From assembly GCA_019419865.1 (NCBI GenBank), contig JAHZIG010000003.1, positions 113,852 to 177,851 of the forward strand: 64,000 nucleotides of DNA, written 5' to 3'. The position numbers were made by a program, and so were the translations under genes. The notes under the pieces were generated by a model. It saw nothing but the letters and a program-made list of their open reading frames with translations. It searched no databases and had not been told where the DNA came from. Below, piece after piece: positions 24,544-35,300 of this stretch. The stretch comes from Clostridiales bacterium (lineage in GTDB: Bacteria; Bacillota; Clostridia; Monoglobales; Monoglobaceae). The stretch's first letter is position 1, and each line of letters begins with the position of its first letter.

Positions 24544-27390
24544 ATGAAAAATGTGAAAAGAGTTCTGGCTCTTGCATTGACGCTTTTGATGATGGTAACT
24601 ACCATACCGGCGTTCGCGGCGTTTCCCGACGTTGATTCGACCGCTTCATACGAGACGGCTGTTTCATCATTAAATCAGCTCGGTATTATTACCGGATATG
24701 AGGACGGAACGTTTAAACCTAACAACAACGTAACGCGCGCCGAATTTACGGCTATGCTTATGAGAGCGATGGGAGTAGGTTCCGTCGGAACGACCTCGTC
24801 GGCCAATCTGCCGTTCAGCGACGTATCCGACCAGAACAGCGATATCTCATGGGCTATACCGAACATAGACACGGCGTACAGCATGGGAATAATCAACGGC
24901 TACGAGGACGGCACTTTCAGACCGAACGACAACGTATTGTACGAGGAAGCCGTTAAGATGATCGTATGCGCTTTGGGCTACGGTACGGATATATCTGTAG
25001 ACGTAGATCCGTGGTATTCGGGCTTTGTTTCGCAGGCGAGCAGACTGGGTATCCTTGTTAACGCGTCCACGCTCGGTTCGCCTGGTACGGCGGCTACGCG
25101 CGCATGTATCGCTCAGATGATCTACGATTCGCTCGAGGTTCCGCTTATAGAGAACGGCGAAATGACGACCAACACGCTGCTCAACAGCAGACTTGGATAC
25201 GTAAGAAACACGGGTTATATAGCGGCTAACGACGTAACGAGCTTGTCGAACCCCGACGTTAATTTAAGATCGGACCAGATCCAGATCCGCGCTATAGAGC
25301 CTAATGAATCGACATATTCTACGCATACATATCAGACGAGCTCGGCGGCGGATCTCAGAAACATGATCGGTCATAAGGTAGAGTTCTTCTATCAGATACC
25401 GTCGTCTACTTCGTCGGATACCGTTCGTACCCTGTTCAGCTACGAGGTAAGAGAGACGGCTACGATCGAGCTTACGACCGACGAGCTGGAAAGAACGTCC
25501 TGCACGGACACGTCTATCAGATACTACGAGGATTCGACGGGCGGCAGAGAGTTGACGGCGAGCCTTGATAACGATAACGTTGTTATCTATAACGGCAAGC
25601 TGTACGGCGCAAACGAGAGCGCAAGCAGATTTAACACGAGTATGCTTCCGACTGTTGGAACGATCACCCTTCTTGATCCTAACGACGACGGAAGATATGA
25701 AGTTGTAAATATCTGGAGCTATGAGATGTACTATGTTTCGAGCAAGTCTTCAAGCTCGTACACGATCATAGACAACCTTACAAGACCGAGCGCGGACAGA
25801 AACTTAGTTCTCGACACGACGTCTAACGATAACCTTTCGATAGTTAACGAGAGCGGTTCGGAAGTAACGTTCAGCTCGATCCCGACAGGCGGAGTCGTAG
25901 CGTATGCGGAGAGTACTAACGCGGGAACTCAGATAGCTACGGCGGTAGTGCTTTCGGAGAGAATCAGCGGTTCTGTAAGTCAGAGAGTTTCCGGCGAGAG
26001 CGCGACGATAAACGGAACGAGCTACGACTATTCGGACGCGGCTCCTTGGGTAACGGGCAACAACTCTGAGATGACCGAGCCTCAGACCGGCGACAGCGGT
26101 ACTTATGTGCTTGATATTTTAGGCAACTTGTTCGCTTACGATAGGACGGAGACCGTTTCTAACCAGTACTACGGTTATGTGCTGGCTTACAACACAAGCT
26201 CCGATCCGTTTGCAAACGACAGCGACTTCCAGGTTAGAGTATTGAGCCAGGACGGCACAAAGAGAGACTACTATATCTACAGAGGAACTACTATAAACGG
26301 ACAGGAGTGTTCGACTTCAAACGACGTAATCAACGCCCTGACGGAGAGCGCAAGATATTCGTCGTTCAGGGGCAACAACGACGTGACCGGCATCCAGCAG
26401 GTAATTAAGTACACGACAACGACAAACAACGGCAGACAGTGCCTTGACAGCATCTACACGGTTACGGGCGAGAGTAGCTCCGGACAGACTATTACCAACG
26501 ATACGCTTTATAAGATGCAGGGTACTAATGGAGCTTCGTTTAGATATTCAAACAACAGATTATCCGGCGACGGATATGACTTCACTATAAGCGGAGCTTA
26601 TGTATTTGTCGTACCGGGCGATTCTAAGACCGATTACGACAGCTTTAGAAGAACCACCTCGTCTTACTTTAGTTCGAGCAGAACGTATAACGCTATAGAG
26701 GTTTATGACGTTTCGACGGCGAACAGCGCAAGGGTTGTAGTCGTTGAGACTTCGGCTGATTCTACGGGCGTAGACGACGCTTCGCCGGTATACGTTATAA
26801 ACGAGAGACCTTCGCAGGAGATCAACAACGGTTCGACTATGTGGAGAATCGCGGGATATGAGATAACCAAGAACTCTACGAGCGGCACGTTCAACGAATG
26901 GGTTTCGACCAACTCCGCGTCTGCTGCAAGAAACGCTGAGATAGGCGATATATTCAGAGTGAGCGAGGATTCCGACGGATATGTAGAGCTTGATGCGGAT
27001 AATCAGCTTTATAACTTCGATAATCCGGGTTCGTATTACCTGCAAGTTGGAACCGGCGTATCTCAGAGCGACTGGGCTGAGGCGGACTTCTGCGCTATGT
27101 ACGGCGAAGTATACGCGGCTGATTCGAGCGAGAGCGTCGTTATAGACGTAAACGGTCAGCAGTACACGATCCCCGTATCGAGTATGAGAGGCGCGAAGGT
27201 TCTGCTGTACGATAATACGGGAAGCCAGCTGACTATTCATGACAGCAGTGGAAACAGCGATGAAATAAGCGCGGCTATAGACATGCTTAACGCTTCGTCT
27301 AACCTTGAGGGTTCGTCTATAGAAGCTTCAAAGGTAGTGGTTTATATGAGCGAAGGCGACGTATTATTATTCGCTGTAGTTCAGCAGTAA
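24544..27390 (+). CDS. SLH-domain surface protein, probable S-layer protein
   Basis: 948 residues with GGAGGAG before ATG 24544. Signal peptide about 1-25 (ending PAFA), three SLH repeats (about 26-200: AFPDVDSTASYETAV, GYEDGTFKPNNNVTRAEF, GYEDGTFRPNDNVLYEE, and ATRACIAQM), then about 740 residues rich in Ser, Thr, Asn and Asp with few hydrophobic stretches and no known enzyme domain. TRAE in the first repeat is the wall-polysaccharide binding motif. The long leader, strong terminator and uniform codon choice suggest high expression. It could be the main S-layer subunit or a minor S-layer-associated protein. Confidence 0.85.
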   Translation: MKNVKRVLALALTLLMMVTTIPAFAAFPDVDSTASYETAVSSLNQLGIITGYEDGTFKPNNNVTRAEFTAMLMRAMGVGSVGTTSSANLPFSDVSDQNSDISWAIPNIDTAYSMGIINGYEDGTFRPNDNVLYEEAVKMIVCALGYGTDISVDVDPWYSGFVSQASRLGILVNASTLGSPGTAATRACIAQMIYDSLEVPLIENGEMTTNTLLNSRLGYVRNTGYIAANDVTSLSNPDVNLRSDQIQIRAIEPNESTYSTHTYQTSSAADLRNMIGHKVEFFYQIPSSTSSDTVRTLFSYEVRETATIELTTDELERTSCTDTSIRYYEDSTGGRELTASLDNDNVVIYNGKLYGANESASRFNTSMLPTVGTITLLDPNDDGRYEVVNIWSYEMYYVSSKSSSSYTIIDNLTRPSADRNLVLDTTSNDNLSIVNESGSEVTFSSIPTGGVVAYAESTNAGTQIATAVVLSERISGSVSQRVSGESATINGTSYDYSDAAPWVTGNNSEMTEPQTGDSGTYVLDILGNLFAYDRTETVSNQYYGYVLAYNTSSDPFANDSDFQVRVLSQDGTKRDYYIYRGTTINGQECSTSNDVINALTESARYSSFRGNNDVTGIQQVIKYTTTTNNGRQCLDSIYTVTGESSSGQTITNDTLYKMQGTNGASFRYSNNRLSGDGYDFTISGAYVFVVPGDSKTDYDSFRRTTSSYFSSSRTYNAIEVYDVSTANSARVVVVETSADSTGVDDASPVYVINERPSQEINNGSTMWRIAGYEITKNSTSGTFNEWVSTNSASAARNAEIGDIFRVSEDSDGYVELDADNQLYNFDNPGSYYLQVGTGVSQSDWAEADFCAMYGEVYAADSSESVVIDVNGQQYTIPVSSMRGAKVLLYDNTGSQLTIHDSSGNSDEISAAIDMLNASSNLEGSSIEASKVVVYMSEGDVLLFAVVQQ

Positions 27391-27417
27391 TATAGAACGA
27401 TTGGATAAAGATTTTTA

Positions 27418-27445
27418 GGGCGGGACTTAGGTTCCGCCCTTTTTT
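27418..27445 (+). terminator. strong rho-independent terminator of the S-layer-like gene
   Basis: GGGCGGGAC (27418-27426), loop TTAG, GTTCCGCCC (27431-27439), then six T. Confidence 0.92.
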
Positions 27446-27522
27446 AAATATTCGGAATAGACGAGACGATCAAATATGATTGATTGCATAAAAGAAAAAT
27501 GAGAGAATGGAGGGATAAAAAT

Positions 27523-28248
27523 ATGGAGTTGTCTGATAGAGAAAGAGCGGAACGTTTTATTGAAATGTACCGGCGCATAGAGGATAAGCTCGGCGAAAAG
27601 TACGCGGGCAGGAGGATTAAATATTCGAGCGTGATAATGCAGTTTATAAACGAGCCGGAGGGCGCGGAGTTCAGCGACGAGCTTAACACCTGCCGCGAAA
27701 TAAGAAATATACTTATACACCGTCCGGACGTGGCGGGCGGACCGCCGCTTATCCCCTCGGACGGAACGATCGGGGTTTTAAACGCGATCCTCGACTATCT
27801 AAACGCTCCGCCGCCCGCGATAGATTACGCTACCCCGGCGAGCAGGATACTAAAGACAAATTTTGAACAGAACGTTACTCAGATCATGAGAACCATGAAT
27901 AAAAAGGGATTTTCGCACGCGCCGGTCTTCGATGAAGGCAAGTTCTACGGCGTCTTTTCGGTATCGACAATATTTTCATATATACTCGACAACCCGGGCG
28001 CGGCGATCGACGACGGCTTTCGGGTCGGCGCGCTTAAGAAATATCTGCCGATTGACAAGCACAGCATAGAGAGATTCGAATTTGTGCCAAAGGATACGAA
28101 CGTATGGGATGTAAAAGAAAAGCTCGAGCGTAAATGCTCCAATAAAAATAAAAGACTCGCGGCGGTGTTCGTGACCGAGAACGGCGGCATAGACGAAGAG
28201 TTGCTGGGTATAATAACGCCGTGGGACGTCGTATTAATTAATAGATAG
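27523..28248 (+). CDS. CBS-pair protein with HEPN-like N-terminal domain
   Basis: 241 residues from ATG 27523 with GGAGGG (27509-27514) eight bases upstream; a longer frame from 27484 lacks a site. Residues 1-105 are predominantly helical and include CREIRNILIHRP at 57-68, matching the R-N-x3-H signature of HEPN RNases (Arg61, Asn62, His66). Residues 115-240 form a CBS pair: NVTQIMRTMNKKGFSHAPVFDEGKFYGVFSVSTIF is the first half (about 122-156) and the second ends ELLGIITPWDVVL. CBS pairs sense adenine nucleotides. The combination suggests a nucleotide-gated RNA-binding or cleaving protein; this is inference and no antitoxin-like neighbour is seen. Confidence 0.65.
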   Translation: MELSDRERAERFIEMYRRIEDKLGEKYAGRRIKYSSVIMQFINEPEGAEFSDELNTCREIRNILIHRPDVAGGPPLIPSDGTIGVLNAILDYLNAPPPAIDYATPASRILKTNFEQNVTQIMRTMNKKGFSHAPVFDEGKFYGVFSVSTIFSYILDNPGAAIDDGFRVGALKKYLPIDKHSIERFEFVPKDTNVWDVKEKLERKCSNKNKRLAAVFVTENGGIDEELLGIITPWDVVLINR

Positions 28249-28283
28249 ACGTCCGCGGCTCGCGTGTTTGCAATTTCGGCGCG

Positions 28284-29081
28284 TCAAGCCTTATTCGCTT
28301 TACCGCCGTTTATGGATTTTCTGTATTCGGACGGAGTGACCCCGGCGCGGGATTTAAAGAAACGCGAAAAATGTTGCTGCGACTTAAACCCGCAGGAGTT
28401 TAAAATATGACTTATGGAATAGCCGGTATCGAGCAGCCTTTTCGATTGCAGAAATCTGTAATCGTACAGGTCGGCGATCGGGCTTTTGCCATACATTTTT
28501 TTATACTTTCTCTGGAATCCGCTGACGCTCATATTCGCTTTGGCCGCCATGTCTTCCACCGTCCAGGCGCACCCGGGGCTGTTCATGACCGTCAGTCGTA
28601 TGGTCTGTAGATCGTCGCCCGGCTCGCAGTTGTAATCCTTATCGGCCGGATGAAGTTGGTCGTGTATGAGCAGAAGTATCAGCGTCAGATAAGAGTTTTG
28701 AGCCTCAAGTTTAAACTTGGAGCTTGACAACTGCTTGCTCTCCATGTCGAACATAAGTTGCTCCAGCTCTTTTGTATTTTTAATATGTATAGGGGTCATA
28801 TAAGGAATAGAGAGGCTCTGCATGAACTCTTCGTCGCAGTCGAATATCAGCGCGGTGTGGGTATACGGCTTCCTGTTTACGCTTCTGTACAGCATGCGCG
28901 TGTTGGGAGGAACGAGATAAATCGTGTCCGGCTCCGCTATGATTGTATTTCCGCGGGCGTCCAAAACCTCCATCTTGTCTTTAAAATATTGCATAAACCA
29001 GAATTCTCTCCCGTGTTCATATATGAATTCGGGATTGTTTTCTATTTTAAGATAAAAATATAATTCCTTTCTGACGAGCAT
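28284..29081 (-). CDS. AraC-family transcriptional regulator
   Basis: 265 residues read leftward; AAGGTGA precedes the ATG. The N-terminal half is a cupin-like sensor (EFIYEHGREFWFMQYF, DTIYLVPPNTRMLYRS); the C-terminal 100 residues hold two helix-turn-helices of the AraC/XylS type (WTVEDMAAKANMSVSGFQRKYKKMYGKSP and GYSISHILNSCGFKSQQHFSRFFKSRAGVTPSEYRK, about residues 167-255). Divergent from the GH2 gene across a 300-base region with promoters both ways. Probably activates the two glycosidase genes in response to a released sugar. Sugar not predictable. Confidence 0.9.
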   Translation of the reverse strand: MLVRKELYFYLKIENNPEFIYEHGREFWFMQYFKDKMEVLDARGNTIIAEPDTIYLVPPNTRMLYRSVNRKPYTHTALIFDCDEEFMQSLSIPYMTPIHIKNTKELEQLMFDMESKQLSSSKFKLEAQNSYLTLILLLIHDQLHPADKDYNCEPGDDLQTIRLTVMNSPGCAWTVEDMAAKANMSVSGFQRKYKKMYGKSPIADLYDYRFLQSKRLLDTGYSISHILNSCGFKSQQHFSRFFKSRAGVTPSEYRKSINGGKANKA

Positions 29082-29114
29082 CTTGATTCACCTTCCGCCG
29101 CTTGATTTGCTTTT

Positions 29115-29143
29115 ATTATACAATAATTTTTGCATAGTATCAA
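29115..29143 (-). promoter_or_regulatory. promoter of the araC-type gene
   Basis: On the minus strand TTGATA (29143-29138), 17-base spacer, TATAAT (29120-29115). Leader of about 27 bases. Confidence 0.75.
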
Positions 29144-29236
29144 GCTGCTTTTTATTAATATTTAAGTTATAATGCACAAAAATTTAACTGTCGCAAGCGC
29201 TGATTTGACTGTGAGTATACAAATATTTATACCATA

Positions 29237-29265
29237 TTGACCTTTTTAAAGCTTTCTGATAGAAT
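29237..29265 (+). promoter_or_regulatory. promoter of the GH2 beta-galactosidase gene
   Basis: TTGACC (29237-29242), 17-base spacer with extended TGA, TAGAAT (29260-29265). The AT-rich 90 bases upstream are where an AraC protein would bind; two copies of AATATCTTA lie just after the -10 box. Confidence 0.7.
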
Positions 29266-29381
29266 CAAAATATCTTAAAAATATCTTAGTAAATCCGGAT
29301 TTGATAAGATAGTTTTTTATGAGAAAATAATTTATTCGGCAGTATTACTTTTTATTGAATGAGTATGAGGAGGTTGCCAAG

Positions 29382-32300
29382 ATGCATAAAAAACTATTGT
29401 CATTACTTTTAGCGTTTTCGATGCTTGGCTCCGCCGCTTCGGTCGTGTCGGCAACGGAAACAACGACGGCAGGGGATGAGGCAGCGATGGCTGAGACAGT
29501 GACGACAGGAACGGTTCAGGCGGTTCCGTCCACAGACGGAGCGATAAACGGAACTATTCAATTCAACGAGTACAACGACAAAGAAAACGAGATGTATAAG
29601 GTAGCGGGCGTAAACCGCCTTAACGCGCGTACGGACGCGGCTATGCCGTATCAGGACGAGGCTACGGCTCTCATATCGGCTCGCGATTATGCGAAAGAGA
29701 CTTCGAGCCGCATAAAAGCGCTCACGGGCGAACACGCTTCCGCCGATCAGCAGTGGGACATGACGGTCGTAAAGAACCTCGAAATGGGCGCGGAGCGCGG
29801 CCTTATCAACGCGGACGGTACGACGAACGCGTTTGCGGCTCCCGGGTTCGTACAAGATTCGAATTGGAAGACGGACGTGTCCATGCCGTCGAGCTGGACG
29901 TCGTACGGAAATTGGTGGGATAATGTAAACACCCCGTCCGGCGAAGGCGGTACATGGGTATGGGATTACCCGATCTACGACAACGTAAAGATGCCCTGGC
30001 AGGCGGGCGAGCAGCCGTATGACAGCGACGATCCCAAGACCGGCACATACGGAATGATAGAGCCGGGCGCGGCTCCGGTCAGATATAACCCGATAGGCTT
30101 CTACAGAACGACTATAAATACAGGCGACCTTACGGTAAACGACGGCGACAGAGTAAGGATCTCGTTCCAGGGCGTGGAATCCGCATACTATGTGTTTATA
30201 GACGGTAACGTTATAGGTTACAGCGAGGACTCTTACAGACCTCACGAGTTTGATATAACCGACTATGTTTCGGACGGAGAAGATCACACGCTGGCGGTAA
30301 GAGTTCATAAGTTCAGCGACGGCACATGGCTCGAGGATCAGGATATGATCTACGACGGCGGTATCTTCCGCGACGTGTATCTGATCTCGGTTCCCGCAGT
30401 ATCTATAGAGGATTACAAAGTCGAGACCGACTTTGTTGATAATACATATACGGACGCGAACTGGATAATCAGAGACCTTAAGCTGAAGAATAATACGGAT
30501 TCGGAGATCCCGGCAGGATACGAAGTTACGGCAAATCTGTACGATAGAGACGCGGAAAACTTCGATACGGCGCTATATACTATGACGTTCACGACCGATC
30601 AAGTTATACCGGCGGGTCAGGAGTTTGTATTTGACGATTGCCAGGTAACGGTAATAGCTCCCGAGCAGTGGTCGGCGGAGAAACCGAATCTCTATTTGAT
30701 GTCGCTGAACCTCGAGGATAATTCGGGGAGCGCGATAGAGTCCACGGCGCAGCTCCTGGGCTTTAGAGAGATCGAGTATACGCAGAAATTAGGTACGGAA
30801 GATGCGGCGCAAACGGAGGCGGAGGCTTATACTATCACGATAAACGGTCAGCCGCTCCTTATGAAGGGCGTTAACCGCCACGATTCGGATCCGATCACGG
30901 GTAAATATGTTTCAGAAGACGTATACGATATAGATCTTCAGACAATGAAGCAGTATAACATAAATACGATAAGAACTTCGCACTATGGCAACGACGAATA
31001 TCTGTACTATTTGGCTGACACCTATGGTTTCTACGTTATGGCCGAGACCAACGCGGAGTGCCATGCGGTAGCGCAGCGCGACAGGACAAACGCGACGGTG
31101 TACAACGAGTATTTGGGTAATATATTCAAGGATAGGACGATAACGTCGTATCAAACGCTCAAAAACCATTCCTCGATCATATCGTGGTCGATAGGTAACG
31201 AGTGCGGCTCGACTTCGGCTGAAAACAGTACGATATATTACTGGATGACCGATTACTTCCACGCTCAGGATCCCACAAGATTCGTTCACTCCGAGTTCGT
31301 ACAGTGGGACGAGCACACGGATACAGAGAGCAATATGTACCCGACGGTAGAGAAGGTACAGAACATGGCTGCAAGTGAAACGACAGGACTTACGGCTAAG
31401 CAGAACACAACGGGAAAACCGTTCTTCCTTTGCGAGTACGTTCACGCTATGGGCAACGCTATGGGCGACCTCGAGGGTTACTGGGACGCTATCCGTTCGG
31501 GCGAGAACATGATAGGCGGCTGTATCTGGGATTGGGTAGACCAGTCGAGAATAGTTCCGCTTTCAAGAGTGACGAACAGCGAAGATAATACGGTCAAAAA
31601 GACCGACTCGAACTCTAACATAGTACCCGACCCGTACGATTACTATGCCGACGGAAAATATCTTGCGCATGAGAATATATATGGAAAGCTCAGAGACGGC
31701 TGGTTCTTCGGCTACGGCGGCGACTGGGGCGACATCAACTTCGAGGGCAGAAACGTAGCGGCCGACGGCTCGGCTTCAGGCGGCGGCAGAGGTAGCTTCA
31801 GCGGAAACGGACTCGTATCTCCCGACCGACAGGTACAGCCTGAGATCTATGAGGTCAAGTACCAGTACCAGAGCTTCTGGTTCAGGGAGACCACGATCTA
31901 CAATCAGACGAACTGGACTACCGACGAGACGCTTAAAAATCAGCAGGTAGTCGTATATAACGAAAACAACTTTACAAACCTTAACGAATACGATATAAAC
32001 TGGACGCTTACCGAAAACGGCAGAGAGTTAGGTTCGGGAACGGTTTCGGGCGCGGACGTTCCTTCGGTAGCTCCAAAGGCTTCGGGAACGATATCTATCC
32101 CGTACGCGCAGTATCTTCCCGATACTCTTATGGCCGGCGGAGAGTATAAACTCTATGTTGAAGCGGTCACAAGAGAAGACGCTTGGGGCGTAAACGCGGG
32201 ACACGAGGTAGCTCACGAACAGTTCGGCCTCAGCGACGCAGTCTTGACGGCGGTCAAAGGCTCGGCTCCGGCGGATCCGACTCCGGCGGAAGTTGGCGGC

Positions 32301-35300
32301 GACAACGTCAGCGTTACGGAAGACGACGATAAGTTCACGGTTACGGGAACGAACTTCAGCTTTGAAGTAAGCAAATCGACCGGCTTCCTCTCCAACTATG
32401 TATATAACGGAGAGACGCTGATCTATCAGCTCAAGCCTAACTACTACCGCGACGCGCACGCTAACGACAGCCCGCAGATAGATAATTGGAAGTTTGCGGA
32501 TCAGGAAGAAAATATAATACCGGTAACAAATACGATAAGCGCTTATCAATTGGAAGACGGACGTCATGTTATAGACGTGGGCGTCAAGCTCAAGGTCCCG
32601 TACGACGGCGACGAGTACGCGAAAGAGCTACTGCGCTACATAATCGACGAGAGCGGAGCGGTCACCTACAGAATGTATCTCGATACGACCGATATGCCGA
32701 ATCAGACCGCGGACGGCAGATACATACTTCGTCTTGGTTCGGAGATGAAGCTGGACGACGAGTTTGAAGACATAACCTGGTACGGAAACGGGATCAATCC
32801 GATAGTTGACGAAGACGGAGAATACGGCTATAACTATCCGGTATCCGAAAGCTACCGCGAACGCGACAGCTATGCCGTAAAGGGTATATACTCGTCTACC
32901 GCGACCGATATGTTCTTCCCGCACTTCGATACGCAGGAGACCGGTACGGTAAACAACGTATCCTGGGCGGTAATGGATAACGGAACGACCGCGATACTCG
33001 CTTCGGCGAATACCGAGTATAAAGGCTTAGAGACCGATCCTCACTGGGAGGTAAGCGATAAGAACGCGCTCGAAGTTTCGGCTCTCCATTACAGCACAAA
33101 GGACCTCAGAAACGGAAGTATGCACCCGTACGAGCTGGTATCGACCAACAGATATACCATGGAGGAAGGCTACACCTACTTCAACATCGACCACAAGTCG
33201 GTCGGTATAGGTAACTCGAGCTGCGGTCCGGCTACAAGAGAGAATGCAAGAATAACCACAGGTTACATATACGACTATGAATACACATTTAAGCCGATGT
33301 CCGTAGACGAGACGGCAACGTATGATAATTACACGGCGGAGAGCATAGCGCTCAGCGCGGTTAAAAATACTACGGAGATACCCGAATTTGCGATCGAGCT
33401 TGGTTCGATAGGCTACACCACGCCGGAAGGCGGTCTGCCGGAAACCGTGACGGTCTATGACGAGGAAACTGAGACGTCGTCCGAGGAATCTGTAGTTTGG
33501 GACGCGGCGATAGAAGACTGCGAGGTATACGAGGATACTACTATCACCGGCACGCTTTCAGACGGCAGAGTTGTAGAGGGCGTGATAAGCGTATATCCCG
33601 ATAATATGTACTACTTCGTAGACTGTAACGACAGCGACGCTTCGGTATTTGAAGGAGTTAAGAGTATATCCGAAGATACATTGATGAACGAGGCAGGCGA
33701 TCAGACTGCGGTGAATAACGGCTGGGGGCTGGCGAGCGACAGTTCGGCTTACGGCAGTCCGAGCGGCAACGCGTCCGTTGTACCCGGAGACAAGTATGCG
33801 ACGGGCTGGTACTTAAACGCGGGAGCGACTCTCGATTATCAGTTCACGCTCGAGCCGGGCAGATACAGCGTAACGGCCGGCTTTGGCGAGTTCTGGCTCA
33901 CAAACTCTGCGAGACATATGAACGTAACGGTAACGGATTCCGAGGGCGCTCAGCTTGGAGAAGTAGGTACGGCTACGCTTAACGGTCAGGCGGATCCGCA
34001 GATACTCCGCGCTAAGACGAGCGTAGGATTTACCTTGGACGAGACGGAGGTCGTCACCGTATCGATAAGTAAAGCGGGCGGCGCGGACCCGTTGCTTTCG
34101 TGGATAGGTATAGCGCAGGCTCTGCCGCAGACGATAACGGCGCAGGACGGCATAACGGCGACGGCTCCGGAGGAGTACGTTGAAGGCGCCGTAACGGCGT
34201 ACGAAGGCGATACCGTAAATGTAAGCGGTAATTTCGCGAAGAACTCTCTGTTCGTAACGGATGAGAACGGCGAACTTTCGACGGTCACGTATAACGAAGA
34301 CGGAACGGCTTCGTTTACCATGCCGAAGAGAGCGGTAAACATAACCGGACTTGTAAACACAGATACGACCACTTACGTGGTACCCGATACGATCGAGCGC
34401 GTAAGAGGCGGAAGCGAGACGGATAACAGAAACTACTTTATAGCGGGCAACCGCGCGCTGGGTATGACGTTCGATATACCTGAAGGCGAATATACAAGCG
34501 CGGCGCTGAACTTTATCAGACAAAACACGGCGCCCGGTCAGCTCACAAACATATACGATCAGACTGAGAGCGGATTTAGTTACGTAAACGGAGAAGGCTA
34601 TATCGCGCAGTATAACGGAAACAGCCAGACGGATCTTGCGTTTAGCGAAGTTCCGACTTCGGGCGAATATAATATACTGTTGGCGTACGACGCTTCAGTT
34701 TCATCGTCGGCGTCGGGTAACGACTACTATGTTATAGCGCCGGTCGATAACAACGGCAATACGTCTGCAAACCAGCTTCCGCAGAACGTGTCGCAGCTTC
34801 CGTATCTCAAGCTGACGAGCGGAGGCGGAACGATCGAGCCGCAGCCGACGGCGTCCGCAGAGCCGGAGAGCCGGACATGGGAGACGGTAGCGGACGAGTT
34901 CACCGGCGAACTGCCCGATTACAATGTGGTATGGTATAAATACAGCGGCGACAGCGACGGAGGTTCGCACGCGTATGAAGACGGAGTTATGACGATAACG
35001 AGCGAGAGCGGAGCGGCGGCGAGCGAAGTATGCTACGGCATATCGGCGATAATCAAGAACATAAAGCCGAATACGGAGTATACGATCAGCTTTGAGGAAA
35101 ACTCGGATATAAGCGAGAGAGTAAGCCACGGCTTCTACTTAAACGGAGACACGCTGACAATGGAGGCTGACACGACCGTACCGAGCGACGCGAATATCGA
35201 GGTAGCGTCGGACGTCAGAAATAATATAAAGATAGGCGACATACACACGCAGGCGGTAAGCGATAGCGGCTGGGAGGAGAAGAGCTTTACCTGGACGTCG

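Noticed and set aside
24354..24635. 93-codon frame overlapping the start of the S-layer-like gene
   Set aside because: Arg-rich, no ribosome binding site, runs into the signal-peptide region of a clear gene in another frame.
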